From Oscillospiraceae bacterium (lineage in GTDB: Bacteria; Bacillota; Clostridia; Oscillospirales; Oscillospiraceae), in NCBI GenBank assembly GCA_017550645.1, contig JAFZOI010000024.1, positions 124,001 to 188,000 on the forward strand: 64,000 nt of DNA, in the 5' to 3' direction. The notes under the pieces were generated by a model. It was not told the origin of the DNA. It worked only from the letters and a program-made list of their open reading frames with translations, and ran no database searches. The translations under genes were made by a program, and so were the position numbers. Positions 1-6,536 of this stretch are shown here, in pieces. The stretch's first letter is position 1; each line of letters opens with the position of its first letter.

Positions 1-297
1 CTCGCGCAGGCGCTTGGCGAGGCGGGTCTTGTTCTTCGCGATCTGGCGCTCGATGGCCGACACGGCCGCGTCGACGGAGGCGAACATGTCGGACGTGGAC
101 TCGCTGGCCCTGTAGATGAGGCCGTTGTTCCTGACGGTGACTTCCACCTTCTCGATCCCGCGCTGCTTGTTGGAAAAGGTCACATAGGCCGTCGATTCGC
201 CGCGGAAGAGCCTTTCGAGCTTGCCTATCTTCTTTTCCGCATAGGCGTGCAGCTCGGCAGGGACGTCCGCTTTCTTCTCGGTGTAGACGAACTTCAT
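1..297 (-). CDS. hpf: Ribosome hibernation promoting factor (HPF/YfiA), N-terminal part
   Basis: Minus-strand frame beginning MKFVYTEKKADVPAEL at 297 and running off the left edge, so only the first 99 residues are visible. The visible part is the S30AE domain (about residues 1-95), with the family pattern of a basic helix (AYAEKKIGKLERLF) followed by beta strands and a second helix (DMFASVDAAVSAIERQIAKN). HPF binds the 30S decoding region and, in its long form, dimerises ribosomes into inactive 100S particles in stationary phase. Whether this is the long form cannot be seen, because the C-terminal dimerisation domain lies outside the window. An AAGGAG-like ribosome site lies just upstream of the ATG. 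Divergent from the yabP operon. Confidence 0.93.
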   Translation of the reverse strand, partial: MKFVYTEKKADVPAELHAYAEKKIGKLERLFRGESTAYVTFSNKQRGIEKVEVTVRNNGLIYRASESTSDMFASVDAAVSAIERQIAKNKTRLAKRLRE

Positions 298-334
298 TGG
301 TTTCGCTCCTTTCATTAAGAGAGGTCTTATTTGT

Positions 335-340
335 ATTATA
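335..340 (-). promoter_or_regulatory. Candidate -10 element for hpf
   Basis: TATAAT on the minus strand, 38 bases upstream of the hpf ATG. The hexamer 17 bases further upstream (TTCCAT) is a poor -35 match, so only the -10 box is convincing. Confidence 0.4.
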
Positions 341-403
341 GCGCATCGGGAGCAAAAATGGAATGATAAATTGGCGTCCGGGACGATTTTGTCCGCATTT
401 TTC

Positions 404-432
404 GTATACCCGGCCCCTTCGCGGCATAGTAT
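404..432 (+). promoter_or_regulatory. Possible sporulation (sigma-E-like) promoter of yabP
   Basis: GTATAC at 404-409 and CATAGTAT at 425-432, 15 bases apart, about 22 bases upstream of the yabP ATG. The -10 resembles the sigma-E consensus CATACANT. In Bacillus subtilis yabP and yabQ belong to the mother-cell sporulation programme. The match is approximate and unscored. Confidence 0.3.
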
Positions 433-454
433 CTTTCAGAACGGAGGGACAGCT

Positions 455-739
455 ATGGTATTCGAAGACAGGACAAAGCAGGAAGGGCCGGCTCAGCTCA
501 CGCTTGCCGCGCGCTCTAAGCTCACGGTCTCGGGCGTCAAGGACGTCACGGGCTTCGACGACGCCTCGGTCGAGCTCGACACGACGGTCGGCGTGCTTAT
601 AATACGCGGGCGCGAGCTGAAGATACAGCGACTGAGCATAGACGGCGGCGACCTCATCGTCACGGGCACGGTCGATTCCCTCGTCTACGAGGAGCCGCGC
701 AAGCCCCGCGGCAAGCTGATCGGAAAGCTCCTCGGCTGA
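455..739 (+). CDS. yabP: Sporulation protein YabP
   Basis: 94-residue protein starting MVFEDRTKQEG, preceded by ACGGAGGGAC, seven bases before the ATG. An in-frame upstream ATG at 371 exists, but it has no ribosome site and adds non-conserved residues. The body is a small beta-rich domain (LTVSGVKDVTGFD, SVELDTTVGVLIIRG, LIVTGTVDSLVYEE) typical of YabP. YabP and YabQ are mother-cell proteins needed for cortex formation in endospores. The TGA overlaps the ATG of yabQ (ATGA), indicating translational coupling. The order yabP-yabQ-divIC-yabR is the same as in Bacillus, which supports the assignment. Confidence 0.9.
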   Translation: MVFEDRTKQEGPAQLTLAARSKLTVSGVKDVTGFDDASVELDTTVGVLIIRGRELKIQRLSIDGGDLIVTGTVDSLVYEEPRKPRGKLIGKLLG

Positions 740-1443
740 TGGAGCTCGATATCGGCGCGCAGGGCACGGCTGCGCTCATCTCCGCCGCGGCGGGCTTCGC
801 GCTCGGGATATTCTACGACATCCTGGGGACGGCCCGCCGCGCCCTGCGTCTGCGATCTCTGACTCCGGTCGCGGACCTTTTATTCTGCCTTGCGGCTGGA
901 ACGGTCCTTCTTTTTCTCGGATTATGGCAGGGCGAGGGCTCGCTCAGGCTATACATGCTGCTCTTTCTCATAGCGGGAGCGGCGGTCTGGTTCGTCCTTT
1001 TTTCGCCGCTTGCGGGGCACGTTTTCAGGTTTACATATCGCATTCTAGGGCGGATTTGGCTGGTTTTGACATTTCCGAGCAAAAAAACGGCTTTTTTCTT
1101 AAAAAAAGTTGCTTTTTTCTGCATTTTCTATTTGAAAAATCTGAAAAAAAGGTTTACAATAAAACATAACCTGGCTAAGCATATTCTATCGACCGGGCCA
1201 ACGGAGGAACTTCAGGATGAGAATCAAGCGGGCAGGACTTATTACATGCCTCGTCATCTTAATACTGACAGTTTACGCGGCGGTGACGCTTATAGGACTG
1301 CGCGTCCGCATAGAGGACGCAAAGGCCAAGACCGTCGAGATCGCGGCTCAGGTCGAGGAACGCGAAAGGGCGAACGAGATACTGCGCTACGAGATAGCGC
1401 ACAGCGGAGACCCCGAGACTTACGAGACCGTCGCAAGAACTAA
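739..1443 (+). CDS. yabQ: Spore cortex protein YabQ; 3' end doubtful
   Basis: Starts MELDIGAQGTAA. It has three or four hydrophobic segments (about residues 10-28, 46-64, 71-92 and 104-113) and a lysine/phenylalanine-rich membrane-proximal tail, as in YabQ, a membrane protein required for spore cortex synthesis. The uninterrupted frame continues to 1443, 227 bases inside divIC. From about residue 145 the translation becomes arginine/glycine-rich and looks like the shadow of divIC. A -1 shift on the A7 run at 1144-1150 would instead end the protein at 1169 with ...KKKVYNKT (143 residues). The region 1081-1150 holds three A7 runs, so a sequencing indel, a true shift or a real long overlap are all possible. 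The start and N-terminal two thirds are secure. Confidence 0.8.
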   Translation: MELDIGAQGTAALISAAAGFALGIFYDILGTARRALRLRSLTPVADLLFCLAAGTVLLFLGLWQGEGSLRLYMLLFLIAGAAVWFVLFSPLAGHVFRFTYRILGRIWLVLTFPSKKTAFFLKKVAFFCIFYLKNLKKRFTIKHNLAKHILSTGPTEELQDENQAGRTYYMPRHLNTDSLRGGDAYRTARPHRGRKGQDRRDRGSGRGTRKGERDTALRDSAQRRPRDLRDRRKN

Positions 1444-1498
1444 GCTCGGCCTCATCAGACCCGGCGAGGAGATATTCTACGACGCGAGCGGCCGCTGA
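1217..1498 (+). CDS. divIC: Septum formation initiator, DivIC/FtsB family
   Basis: 93 residues. A short basic cytoplasmic N-terminus (MRIKRAG) is followed by one transmembrane helix (about 8-27), a coiled coil (about 31-62, rich in E/R/A heptads) and a short C-terminal domain with the family signature VARTKLGLIRPGEEIFY. DivIC is a bitopic component of the FtsL-DivIB-DivIC complex that regulates septal peptidoglycan synthesis. GGAGGAAC lies about ten bases before the ATG. It sits between yabQ and yabR, its usual Firmicute location. The yabQ frame overlaps its first 227 bases in another reading frame. Confidence 0.92.
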   Translation: MRIKRAGLITCLVILILTVYAAVTLIGLRVRIEDAKAKTVEIAAQVEERERANEILRYEIAHSGDPETYETVARTKLGLIRPGEEIFYDASGR

Positions 1499-1540
1499 TA
1501 CGCGGCAGGCGCGGTATACATAAGGAGGACTGCTCATCCG

Positions 1541-1954
1541 ATGGATCTGGTCGTGGGTTCCGTCTACGACGGCAAGGTCACAGGCATAACCAAATTCGGC
1601 GCTTTCGTCCTGCTGCCGGGCGGCAGATCCGGTCTTGTCCATATCTCCGAGATAGCCTATACATACGTCAGCGACGTCAAGGATCATCTTCAGGAGGGTC
1701 AGCAGGTCAAAGTCAAGCTCATCAGCATAGACGACAACGGCCATATCAATCTATCCATCAAGAAGGCCATGGATCCCCCTCCTCCCGTCTCCCGTCCCGC
1801 GAGGTCGGCCCCGCAGCAGAGCGCTCCGAAGGACAGCGCCTCTTCAAGCTTCGAGGACAAGCTCAAAAGATTCATGGTAGACTCCGACAGCAAAATGAGC
1901 GATCTCCGTCAATACTCCGACAAGAGAAGCTCCGGCTCACGGAGGAGAAAATAA
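1541..1954 (+). CDS. yabR: S1-domain RNA-binding protein YabR
   Basis: 137 residues. Residues 1-73 form a single S1/OB RNA-binding domain with the usual motifs (GSVYDGKVTGITKFGAFV, GLVHISEI, VKVKLISID, INLSIKKA). The rest is a Pro/Ser/Lys-rich tail ending SGSRRRK, probably disordered and RNA-interacting. This domain plan is that of YabR/YugI general stress proteins, related to the S1 repeat of polynucleotide phosphorylase. AAGGAGG lies rather far (about 12 bases) from the ATG. It is the last gene of the yabP-yabQ-divIC-yabR unit and is followed at once by a strong terminator. Confidence 0.9.
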   Translation: MDLVVGSVYDGKVTGITKFGAFVLLPGGRSGLVHISEIAYTYVSDVKDHLQEGQQVKVKLISIDDNGHINLSIKKAMDPPPPVSRPARSAPQQSAPKDSASSSFEDKLKRFMVDSDSKMSDLRQYSDKRSSGSRRRK

Positions 1955-1960
1955 ACCGTT

Positions 1961-1995
1961 CCCGTGATGCCCGACGGCATCACGGGTCTTTTTTC
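1961..1995 (+). terminator. Intrinsic terminator of the yabPQ-divIC-yabR operon
   Basis: Perfect 11-bp stem CCCGTGATGCC/GGCATCACGGG with loop CGAC, followed by TCTTTTTTC. Confidence 0.92.
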
Positions 1996-2004
1996 AAAAA
2001 AGGA

Positions 2005-2032
2005 CGGCGGACCGGGCTTCGCCCGTCCGCCG
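2005..2032. other. GC-rich hairpin directly after the yabR terminator
   Basis: CGGCGGAC(C)GGGC / GCCCGTCCGCCG, a 12-bp stem with one bulged C and a three-base loop, flanked on both sides by A runs. Read on the minus strand it is followed by a T6 run and would be a terminator, but no minus-strand gene lies upstream of it. Confidence 0.6.
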
Positions 2033-2174
2033 CAAAAAAGGGTTATGGGATAAAGATATGGTCGCTCGCTTGCGCTTCGCGCTTCATTGGATAAGCTGTA
2101 TCTGCATAATAACCGAGCTGGAATAAAATGTCAATAGGAAGTTTTGTCTTCTTTTGTCTTTTCGGAGGAGCCAA

Positions 2175-3011
2175 ATGAAAAACATTTCCTGCGAAGATAT
2201 CTCCGCGCTCGTCGCGGAGCTCTGCATACGCGCGGCGACGGAGCTGCCTTCCGACGTCGCGGAGCTTTTGAAGAATGCCGCAAAGACCGAGACCTGCCCC
2301 GCGGCGGCCGCCGCACTGGGCGATCTCGTCGAAAACTTCTCCTACGCCGCCGAGTCCGGCCTTCCCATCTGTCAGGACACGGGCATGGCCGTCGTCTTCG
2401 CCGACGCCGGGCAGGACGTACGCATCACGGGCGGGCTCTTCGAGGACGCGGTCAACGAGGGCGTGCGGCGCGGCTACGAGCGCGGATATCTGCGCAAGAG
2501 CGTCGTCGGCGACCCGCTGCGGCGCGTCAACACCGAAGACAACACCCCCGCCGTCATCCATACAAGGCTCGTCGCCGGAGACGGGATAAATATCACCGTC
2601 GCGCCTAAGGGCTTCGGAAGCGAGAACATGTCCTCTTTGACTATGCTGCTCCCCTCCGCGTCTGCGGACGCCGTGGCCGAGACCGTCGCGGACGCGGTCG
2701 TGCGCGCCGGAGCGAAGCCCTGTCCCCCGCTGATAGTCGGAGTTGGTCTCGGCGGGACGGCGGAGCAGGCCATGCTCGAAGCAAAGCGCGCGCTATTGCG
2801 CCCCGGAGATAATCCCGATCCATTTTACGCGGCGCTCGAAGCCGACATCCTTGCGAAGATCAACGAGCGCGGCTGCGGCGCGCAGGGCTTCGGCGGGGAT
2901 CATACGGCGCTCGCGGTGCGCATCGAGCCGCTCCCCACTCACATCGCCGGCCTTCCCTGCGCGGTCAATATAAGCTGCCACGCGGACAGACACGCGACCG
3001 GATCGTTATAA
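2175..3011 (+). CDS. Class I fumarate hydratase (or tartrate dehydratase), alpha subunit
   Basis: 278 residues from MKNISCEDIS; GGAGGAG four bases before the ATG fixes the start. It carries the N-terminal-subunit hallmarks of the oxygen-sensitive 4Fe-4S fumarases: PICQDTGM (first cluster cysteine), RVNTEDNTPA, VAPKGFGSENMS, a GCGAQGFGGDHTA loop (second cysteine) and NISCHADRHATG near the C-terminus (third cysteine). The enzyme interconverts fumarate and malate in the cytoplasm; L-tartrate dehydratase alpha is the closest alternative. The beta subunit gene, normally next downstream, is absent: a terminator and a convergent regulator follow. The beta subunit must be elsewhere if the enzyme works. 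Confidence 0.88.
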   Translation: MKNISCEDISALVAELCIRAATELPSDVAELLKNAAKTETCPAAAAALGDLVENFSYAAESGLPICQDTGMAVVFADAGQDVRITGGLFEDAVNEGVRRGYERGYLRKSVVGDPLRRVNTEDNTPAVIHTRLVAGDGINITVAPKGFGSENMSSLTMLLPSASADAVAETVADAVVRAGAKPCPPLIVGVGLGGTAEQAMLEAKRALLRPGDNPDPFYAALEADILAKINERGCGAQGFGGDHTALAVRIEPLPTHIAGLPCAVNISCHADRHATGSL

Positions 3012-3030
3012 CTGAAAAGCAAAGCAAAAA

Positions 3031-3063
3031 ACGGCTTGAACGGATCGTTCAAGCCGTTTTTTT
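3031..3063. terminator. Bidirectional intrinsic terminator
   Basis: ACGGCTTGAAC/GTTCAAGCCGT, 11 bp, loop GGATC, with an A run before and a T7 run after. It separates the fumarase gene from the convergent XRE-type regulator. Confidence 0.92.
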
Positions 3064-3064
3064 A

Positions 3065-4081
3065 TCACTGCAGCCTTCGTATCGCCCTCTCGTATTCCTC
3101 GCGCTCCTCGCCGCTTATTATGCCCCATTCTTCTTTCATCAGGCGCAGGGTCTCGCGGTAGGCGTCTATGGCTCCGGCCTTGTCGCCGCGTATCTCGCAG
3201 ATGTGGGCGATGCTCACGGCGCTGTCGACGTACTTCGGTGAGGGCTGTATCTCCTGCCCTCTGCGGTACCACTCGATAGCCCTGTCATACTCCTGCCGCT
3301 GTGTATAGAAGTCCCCCAGCGTCGTATCGCGGCACCATTCCTGCCCTTCCATGGCCTCGATCGCGCGGAGCTGCTTGTCGCACTCGGCGGCGTCTCCGGC
3401 GGCCTGCGCGATGAGATAGCGGTACATGGGCGTGCGGAAGGTGTCGTCTATGGCCGCGAGCTTATCGAGCCATTCGCGGGCCTCGGCAAGCCTTCTGTCG
3501 TCGATGAGGTTATCCAGCAGCCACATGAGGGCGGCGCGATTTTCCGGATTGCGGCGGCAGAAGTCCGCGAACCACTCTATGAGAGCGTGGTGATTGCGGA
3601 CGTTCCAGTCGGGCATATAGCTGCCCCATGCGTTGGCGAGCTCGCTGACGGCCTCGCGGTCGCCTCCGGTCAGCTCGACGGCCTTCCTGCCGTGCTCCGC
3701 GGCCAGCAGGCGGTACTGCTCGGCCTGGTGGTTATAGAGCTCCGTCAGCATGAGCTCGGCTTTGCCTTCGAGCGCCTTGACCTCCGCTATGGCGCGGAGC
3801 TGCCGCTCGATCTGGCGCTGCTCGGCCTCGTTTATAAGGCCGCTGCCGTAAATATGGTTTTCAAGCCGTTCGAGCTGCTGCTCCGGGGTCATGGCGAAGA
3901 GGCGGTCTATCGTCACGCCGAAGAAAATGGCTATCTCCGGCAGGAGCTGCACGTCTGGCACGCTGTTGCCGCACTCCCATTTGCTGACGGTCTGCGCGGT
4001 CACGTTCAGCGCGGCGGCGAGCGCCTCCTGCGTTATGCCGCGATCGTTTCTCAGGCGGCGTATCTCTTTTCCCATTTCCAT
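3065..4081 (-). CDS. XRE-family HTH regulator with tetratricopeptide-like C-terminal domain
   Basis: 338 residues. Residues 6-60 are a Cro/C1-type helix-turn-helix (IRRLRNDRGITQEALAAALN, then VTAQTVSKWECGNSVPDVQLL). Residues 85-338 are helical and contain TPR-like repeats (DFYTQRQEYDRAIEWYRRGQ; ICEIRGDKAGAIDAYRETLR). Such HTH-TPR proteins are often receptors for short peptides or intracellular signals, but the ligand and targets cannot be told here. AAAGGAGG lies seven bases before the ATG. It is transcribed alone, divergently from the Na/Pi cotransporter across 186 bases, making that gene a possible target (inference only). Confidence 0.85.
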   Translation of the reverse strand: MEMGKEIRRLRNDRGITQEALAAALNVTAQTVSKWECGNSVPDVQLLPEIAIFFGVTIDRLFAMTPEQQLERLENHIYGSGLINEAEQRQIERQLRAIAEVKALEGKAELMLTELYNHQAEQYRLLAAEHGRKAVELTGGDREAVSELANAWGSYMPDWNVRNHHALIEWFADFCRRNPENRAALMWLLDNLIDDRRLAEAREWLDKLAAIDDTFRTPMYRYLIAQAAGDAAECDKQLRAIEAMEGQEWCRDTTLGDFYTQRQEYDRAIEWYRRGQEIQPSPKYVDSAVSIAHICEIRGDKAGAIDAYRETLRLMKEEWGIISGEEREEYERAIRRLQ

Positions 4082-4110
4082 GGCGTTTTCCTCCTTTGTT
4101 TCATGGCCTC

Positions 4111-4119
4111 ATCATAGCA
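4111..4119 (-). promoter_or_regulatory. Extended -10 promoter of the XRE regulator
   Basis: Minus strand TGCTATGAT, an extended -10 (TGnTATnAT) 29 bases upstream of the ATG; no good -35 is visible, which fits the extended -10 class. Confidence 0.5.
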
Positions 4120-4205
4120 GATGCGGCGGCGAAATACCAGCTACCGGCGCGATAGTCGGCTCGCGCGGCGGTTGAGACGCTTTTTTGCTTTTTGCTCTTG
4201 AAAGC

Positions 4206-4234
4206 TTGACCGGAAATGATGTATATTGTATATG
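4206..4234 (+). promoter_or_regulatory. Predicted promoter of the Na/Pi cotransporter gene
   Basis: TTGACC, 17-base spacer, TATATG; 33 bases upstream of the ATG at 4268. Confidence 0.55.
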
Positions 4235-4267
4235 AGGAAATTTGGGATTTAATCGCGGAGGATACTC

Positions 4268-6019
4268 ATGACCATATTCAATTTCATCGCCCTGCTGGGC
4301 GGTTTGGCGCTGTTTTTATACGGCATGCACGCCATGTCGTCAGGGCTGGAGAAGCTGTCCGGCGGCAGACTTGAAAAAACGATATACCGCATGACCTCCA
4401 ATCCCCTGACGAGCCTGCTGCTCGGCGCGGGGATAACGATCGCCATCCAGTCCTCCTCGGCGACGACGGTCATGCTCGTCGGTCTCGTAAACTCCGGCGT
4501 CATGCAGCTCGAGCAGACTGTCGGCGTCATCATGGGCTCGAATATCGGCACGACGCTCACGGCGTGGATACTCTCGCTCGCCGGCATAGACAGCAGCAGC
4601 GTGGCGATAAACCTCCTCAAGCCCGAGAACTTCGCGCCCATCGCCGCTTTCATCGGCATACTGATCGCGATGCTCTCGAAAAAGCGCAAGAGGCAGGACA
4701 TCGGCTATATCCTCGCGGGATTCGCCGTTTTGATGTACGGCATGGTGCTCATGAGCTCGTCCGTCAGTCCGCTGAAGGACTCCCCGAGCTTTACGAGCAT
4801 TCTCACGGCTTTCGAAAATCCGTTCCTCGGCATCCTCGTCGGCGCTGTCATCACCGGGATAATCCAGTCCTCCGCGGCGAGCATAGGTATCATGCAGGCC
4901 TTCTCGCTGACAGGCGGGATACACTACTCCGTCGCGATGCCGATAATCATGGGCGTCAATATCGGCACGTGCGTCACTTCGCTCATCTCGACGATAGGCG
5001 TCAACAAAAACGCGAAGCGCGTCTCGCTGATACACTTCTCCATCAAGATCATCGGCACGGTGATCTGCATGATCCTGTATTATATCGTAAAGCTCGCCCT
5101 GCACCCCGCGATCTTCGGCGCGGCGGCGACGCCGTGGGGCATCGCGCTGTGCCATACGATCTTCAATATCCTGACCACGATCATCCTCTATCCCTTCTCG
5201 ACGCGGCTCGTCAAGCTCTCCCGCCTTATCATCCGCGACAGGAGCGAGGCCGCCGAAACTTACGTCTTTCTTGACGAGCGTCTTGTAAATACGCCGTCGT
5301 TCGCCATTTCCGAGTGCCACAACAGGACCTGCGAGATGGCCATCCTCGCGCGCGATACGTTCATCGACTCCATAAAGCTCAATAACAGCTATTCGACCCG
5401 ATTGGCGGACAGGATCAGGGAAAACGAGGACAGGCTCGACGAATATGAGGACAAGCTCGGCACCTTCCTCGTCAAGATATCCAGCAAGGACCTCTCTGAC
5501 AGCGACTCGAAGGAGGTCTCCAAGCAGCTCCACACCATAGGCGACTTCGAGCGAATCGGCGACCACGCGATAAATATGGTCCGTACGGCGGACGAGAGAT
5601 TCGACAAGAGCATCACCTTCTCGGAGGAGGCCACCGGCGAGCTCGCGGTCATCTCCTCCGCGGTCACGGAGATACTGACGATAACCACCAAGGCCTTCGA
5701 GGACGGCGACCTCGAGCTGGCCGGCAGGGTCGAGCCGCTCGAGCAGGTCATCGACTCGCTCATTGCCGAGTGCAAATCCAATCACATCCGCCGCCTGCGC
5801 AACGGCGCTTGCACCATCGAGCTCGGCTTCGTCCTCTCCGATCTGCTGACGAACTACTCCCGAGTCTCCGACCACTGCTCCAACATCGCCGTCGCGCTCA
5901 TCGAGGTCGCGCAGAACGCCTTTGACACGCACGAATACCTCGGCGAGATAAAATCCATGGACAACCCCGAATTCAAAAAGCTCTTCGACGAATATCTGGA
6001 AAAATACAGGCTCGGCTGA
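4268..6019 (+). CDS. Na+/phosphate cotransporter, NptA/PNaS family, with PhoU-like domain
   Basis: 583 residues. The first half (about 1-320) holds the duplicated transport domain, with the two diagnostic repeats IQSSSATTVM (about 59-68) and IQSSAASIGIM (about 198-208) and about eight to nine hydrophobic segments. The C-terminal half (about 345-575) is a helical PhoU-like domain (ESDSKEVSKQLHTIGDFERIGDHAINM-type helices). The family couples inward phosphate transport to sodium; the PhoU part is thought to be regulatory. CGGAGG precedes the ATG. It is monocistronic, closed by a terminator at 6027. Substrate specificity is inferred from the family. Confidence 0.9.
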   Translation: MTIFNFIALLGGLALFLYGMHAMSSGLEKLSGGRLEKTIYRMTSNPLTSLLLGAGITIAIQSSSATTVMLVGLVNSGVMQLEQTVGVIMGSNIGTTLTAWILSLAGIDSSSVAINLLKPENFAPIAAFIGILIAMLSKKRKRQDIGYILAGFAVLMYGMVLMSSSVSPLKDSPSFTSILTAFENPFLGILVGAVITGIIQSSAASIGIMQAFSLTGGIHYSVAMPIIMGVNIGTCVTSLISTIGVNKNAKRVSLIHFSIKIIGTVICMILYYIVKLALHPAIFGAAATPWGIALCHTIFNILTTIILYPFSTRLVKLSRLIIRDRSEAAETYVFLDERLVNTPSFAISECHNRTCEMAILARDTFIDSIKLNNSYSTRLADRIRENEDRLDEYEDKLGTFLVKISSKDLSDSDSKEVSKQLHTIGDFERIGDHAINMVRTADERFDKSITFSEEATGELAVISSAVTEILTITTKAFEDGDLELAGRVEPLEQVIDSLIAECKSNHIRRLRNGACTIELGFVLSDLLTNYSRVSDHCSNIAVALIEVAQNAFDTHEYLGEIKSMDNPEFKKLFDEYLEKYRLG

Positions 6020-6026
6020 GCACGGC

Positions 6027-6062
6027 AAAGCCCCGGAACGGTGTTCCGGGGCTTTATTTTTA
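6027..6062. terminator. Intrinsic terminator between the cotransporter and ogt
   Basis: AAAGCCCCGGAAC/GTTCCGGGGCTTT, 13 bp, loop GGT, followed on the plus strand by ATTTTTAT. It overlaps the last codon of the convergent ogt gene. Confidence 0.9.
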
Positions 6063-6536
6063 TTTGTACGAGCCCTCGAGCCGAAGGAGGGCCTTCTTCG
6101 TCTCTATCCCGCCCGCATAGCCGGTCAGGCTCCCGTCCGAGCCGATAACGCGGTGGCACGGAACGATTATGGAGACGGGGTTGGCGCCGACCGCGCCGCC
6201 GACGGCGCGGGGCGAGGCTTTTATCCCCGCGGCGCGGAGCTTTTCCGCTATCGCACCGTAAGAAGTCAGCGAGCCGTACGGTATCTCCCGCAGAAGCTCC
6301 CAGACGCGCAGGCGAAACGGCGTCCCCTCCATGCGCAGAGGCGGCGTGAAGTCCGGCTCACGGCCGGAAAAATAGACGTCCAGCCACTTTTCCGTCAGTT
6401 CAAAGACGGGCAGCTCCGCGATCTCGCCCGGCACTGGCGCGTTCTTCTCCGTCCACAGTCCCGTCAGCGCCGCGCCGTCGCTAACGAGCGTCAGCGGCCC
6501 GACGGGAGACGGCGCGATCTTATACAGCACCCGCAT
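6060..6536 (-). CDS. ogt: Methylated-DNA--protein-cysteine S-methyltransferase
   Basis: 158 residues. The acceptor-site motif VSIIVPCHRVIG (cysteine about residue 127) and the helix-turn-helix DNA-binding segment (EIPYGSLTSYGAIAEKL, about 86-102) are intact; GGAVGANP precedes the active site. The enzyme transfers O6-alkyl groups from guanine to its own cysteine, a single-turnover suicide repair. Length fits the stand-alone Ogt class. Its ATG abuts the stop of pepT, so the two are one operon, pepT first. An ATL-type protein is excluded because the cysteine is present. Confidence 0.93.
   Translation of the reverse strand: MRVLYKIAPSPVGPLTLVSDGAALTGLWTEKNAPVPGEIAELPVFELTEKWLDVYFSGREPDFTPPLRMEGTPFRLRVWELLREIPYGSLTSYGAIAEKLRAAGIKASPRAVGGAVGANPVSIIVPCHRVIGSDGSLTGYAGGIETKKALLRLEGSYK

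Noticed and set aside
1144-1151. Canonical programmed -1 frameshift heptamer A AAA AAG in yabQ
   Set aside because: The heptamer is present but out of phase with the yabQ codons (AAA AAA AGG), so only single-tRNA slippage is possible; kept as an open question rather than called.
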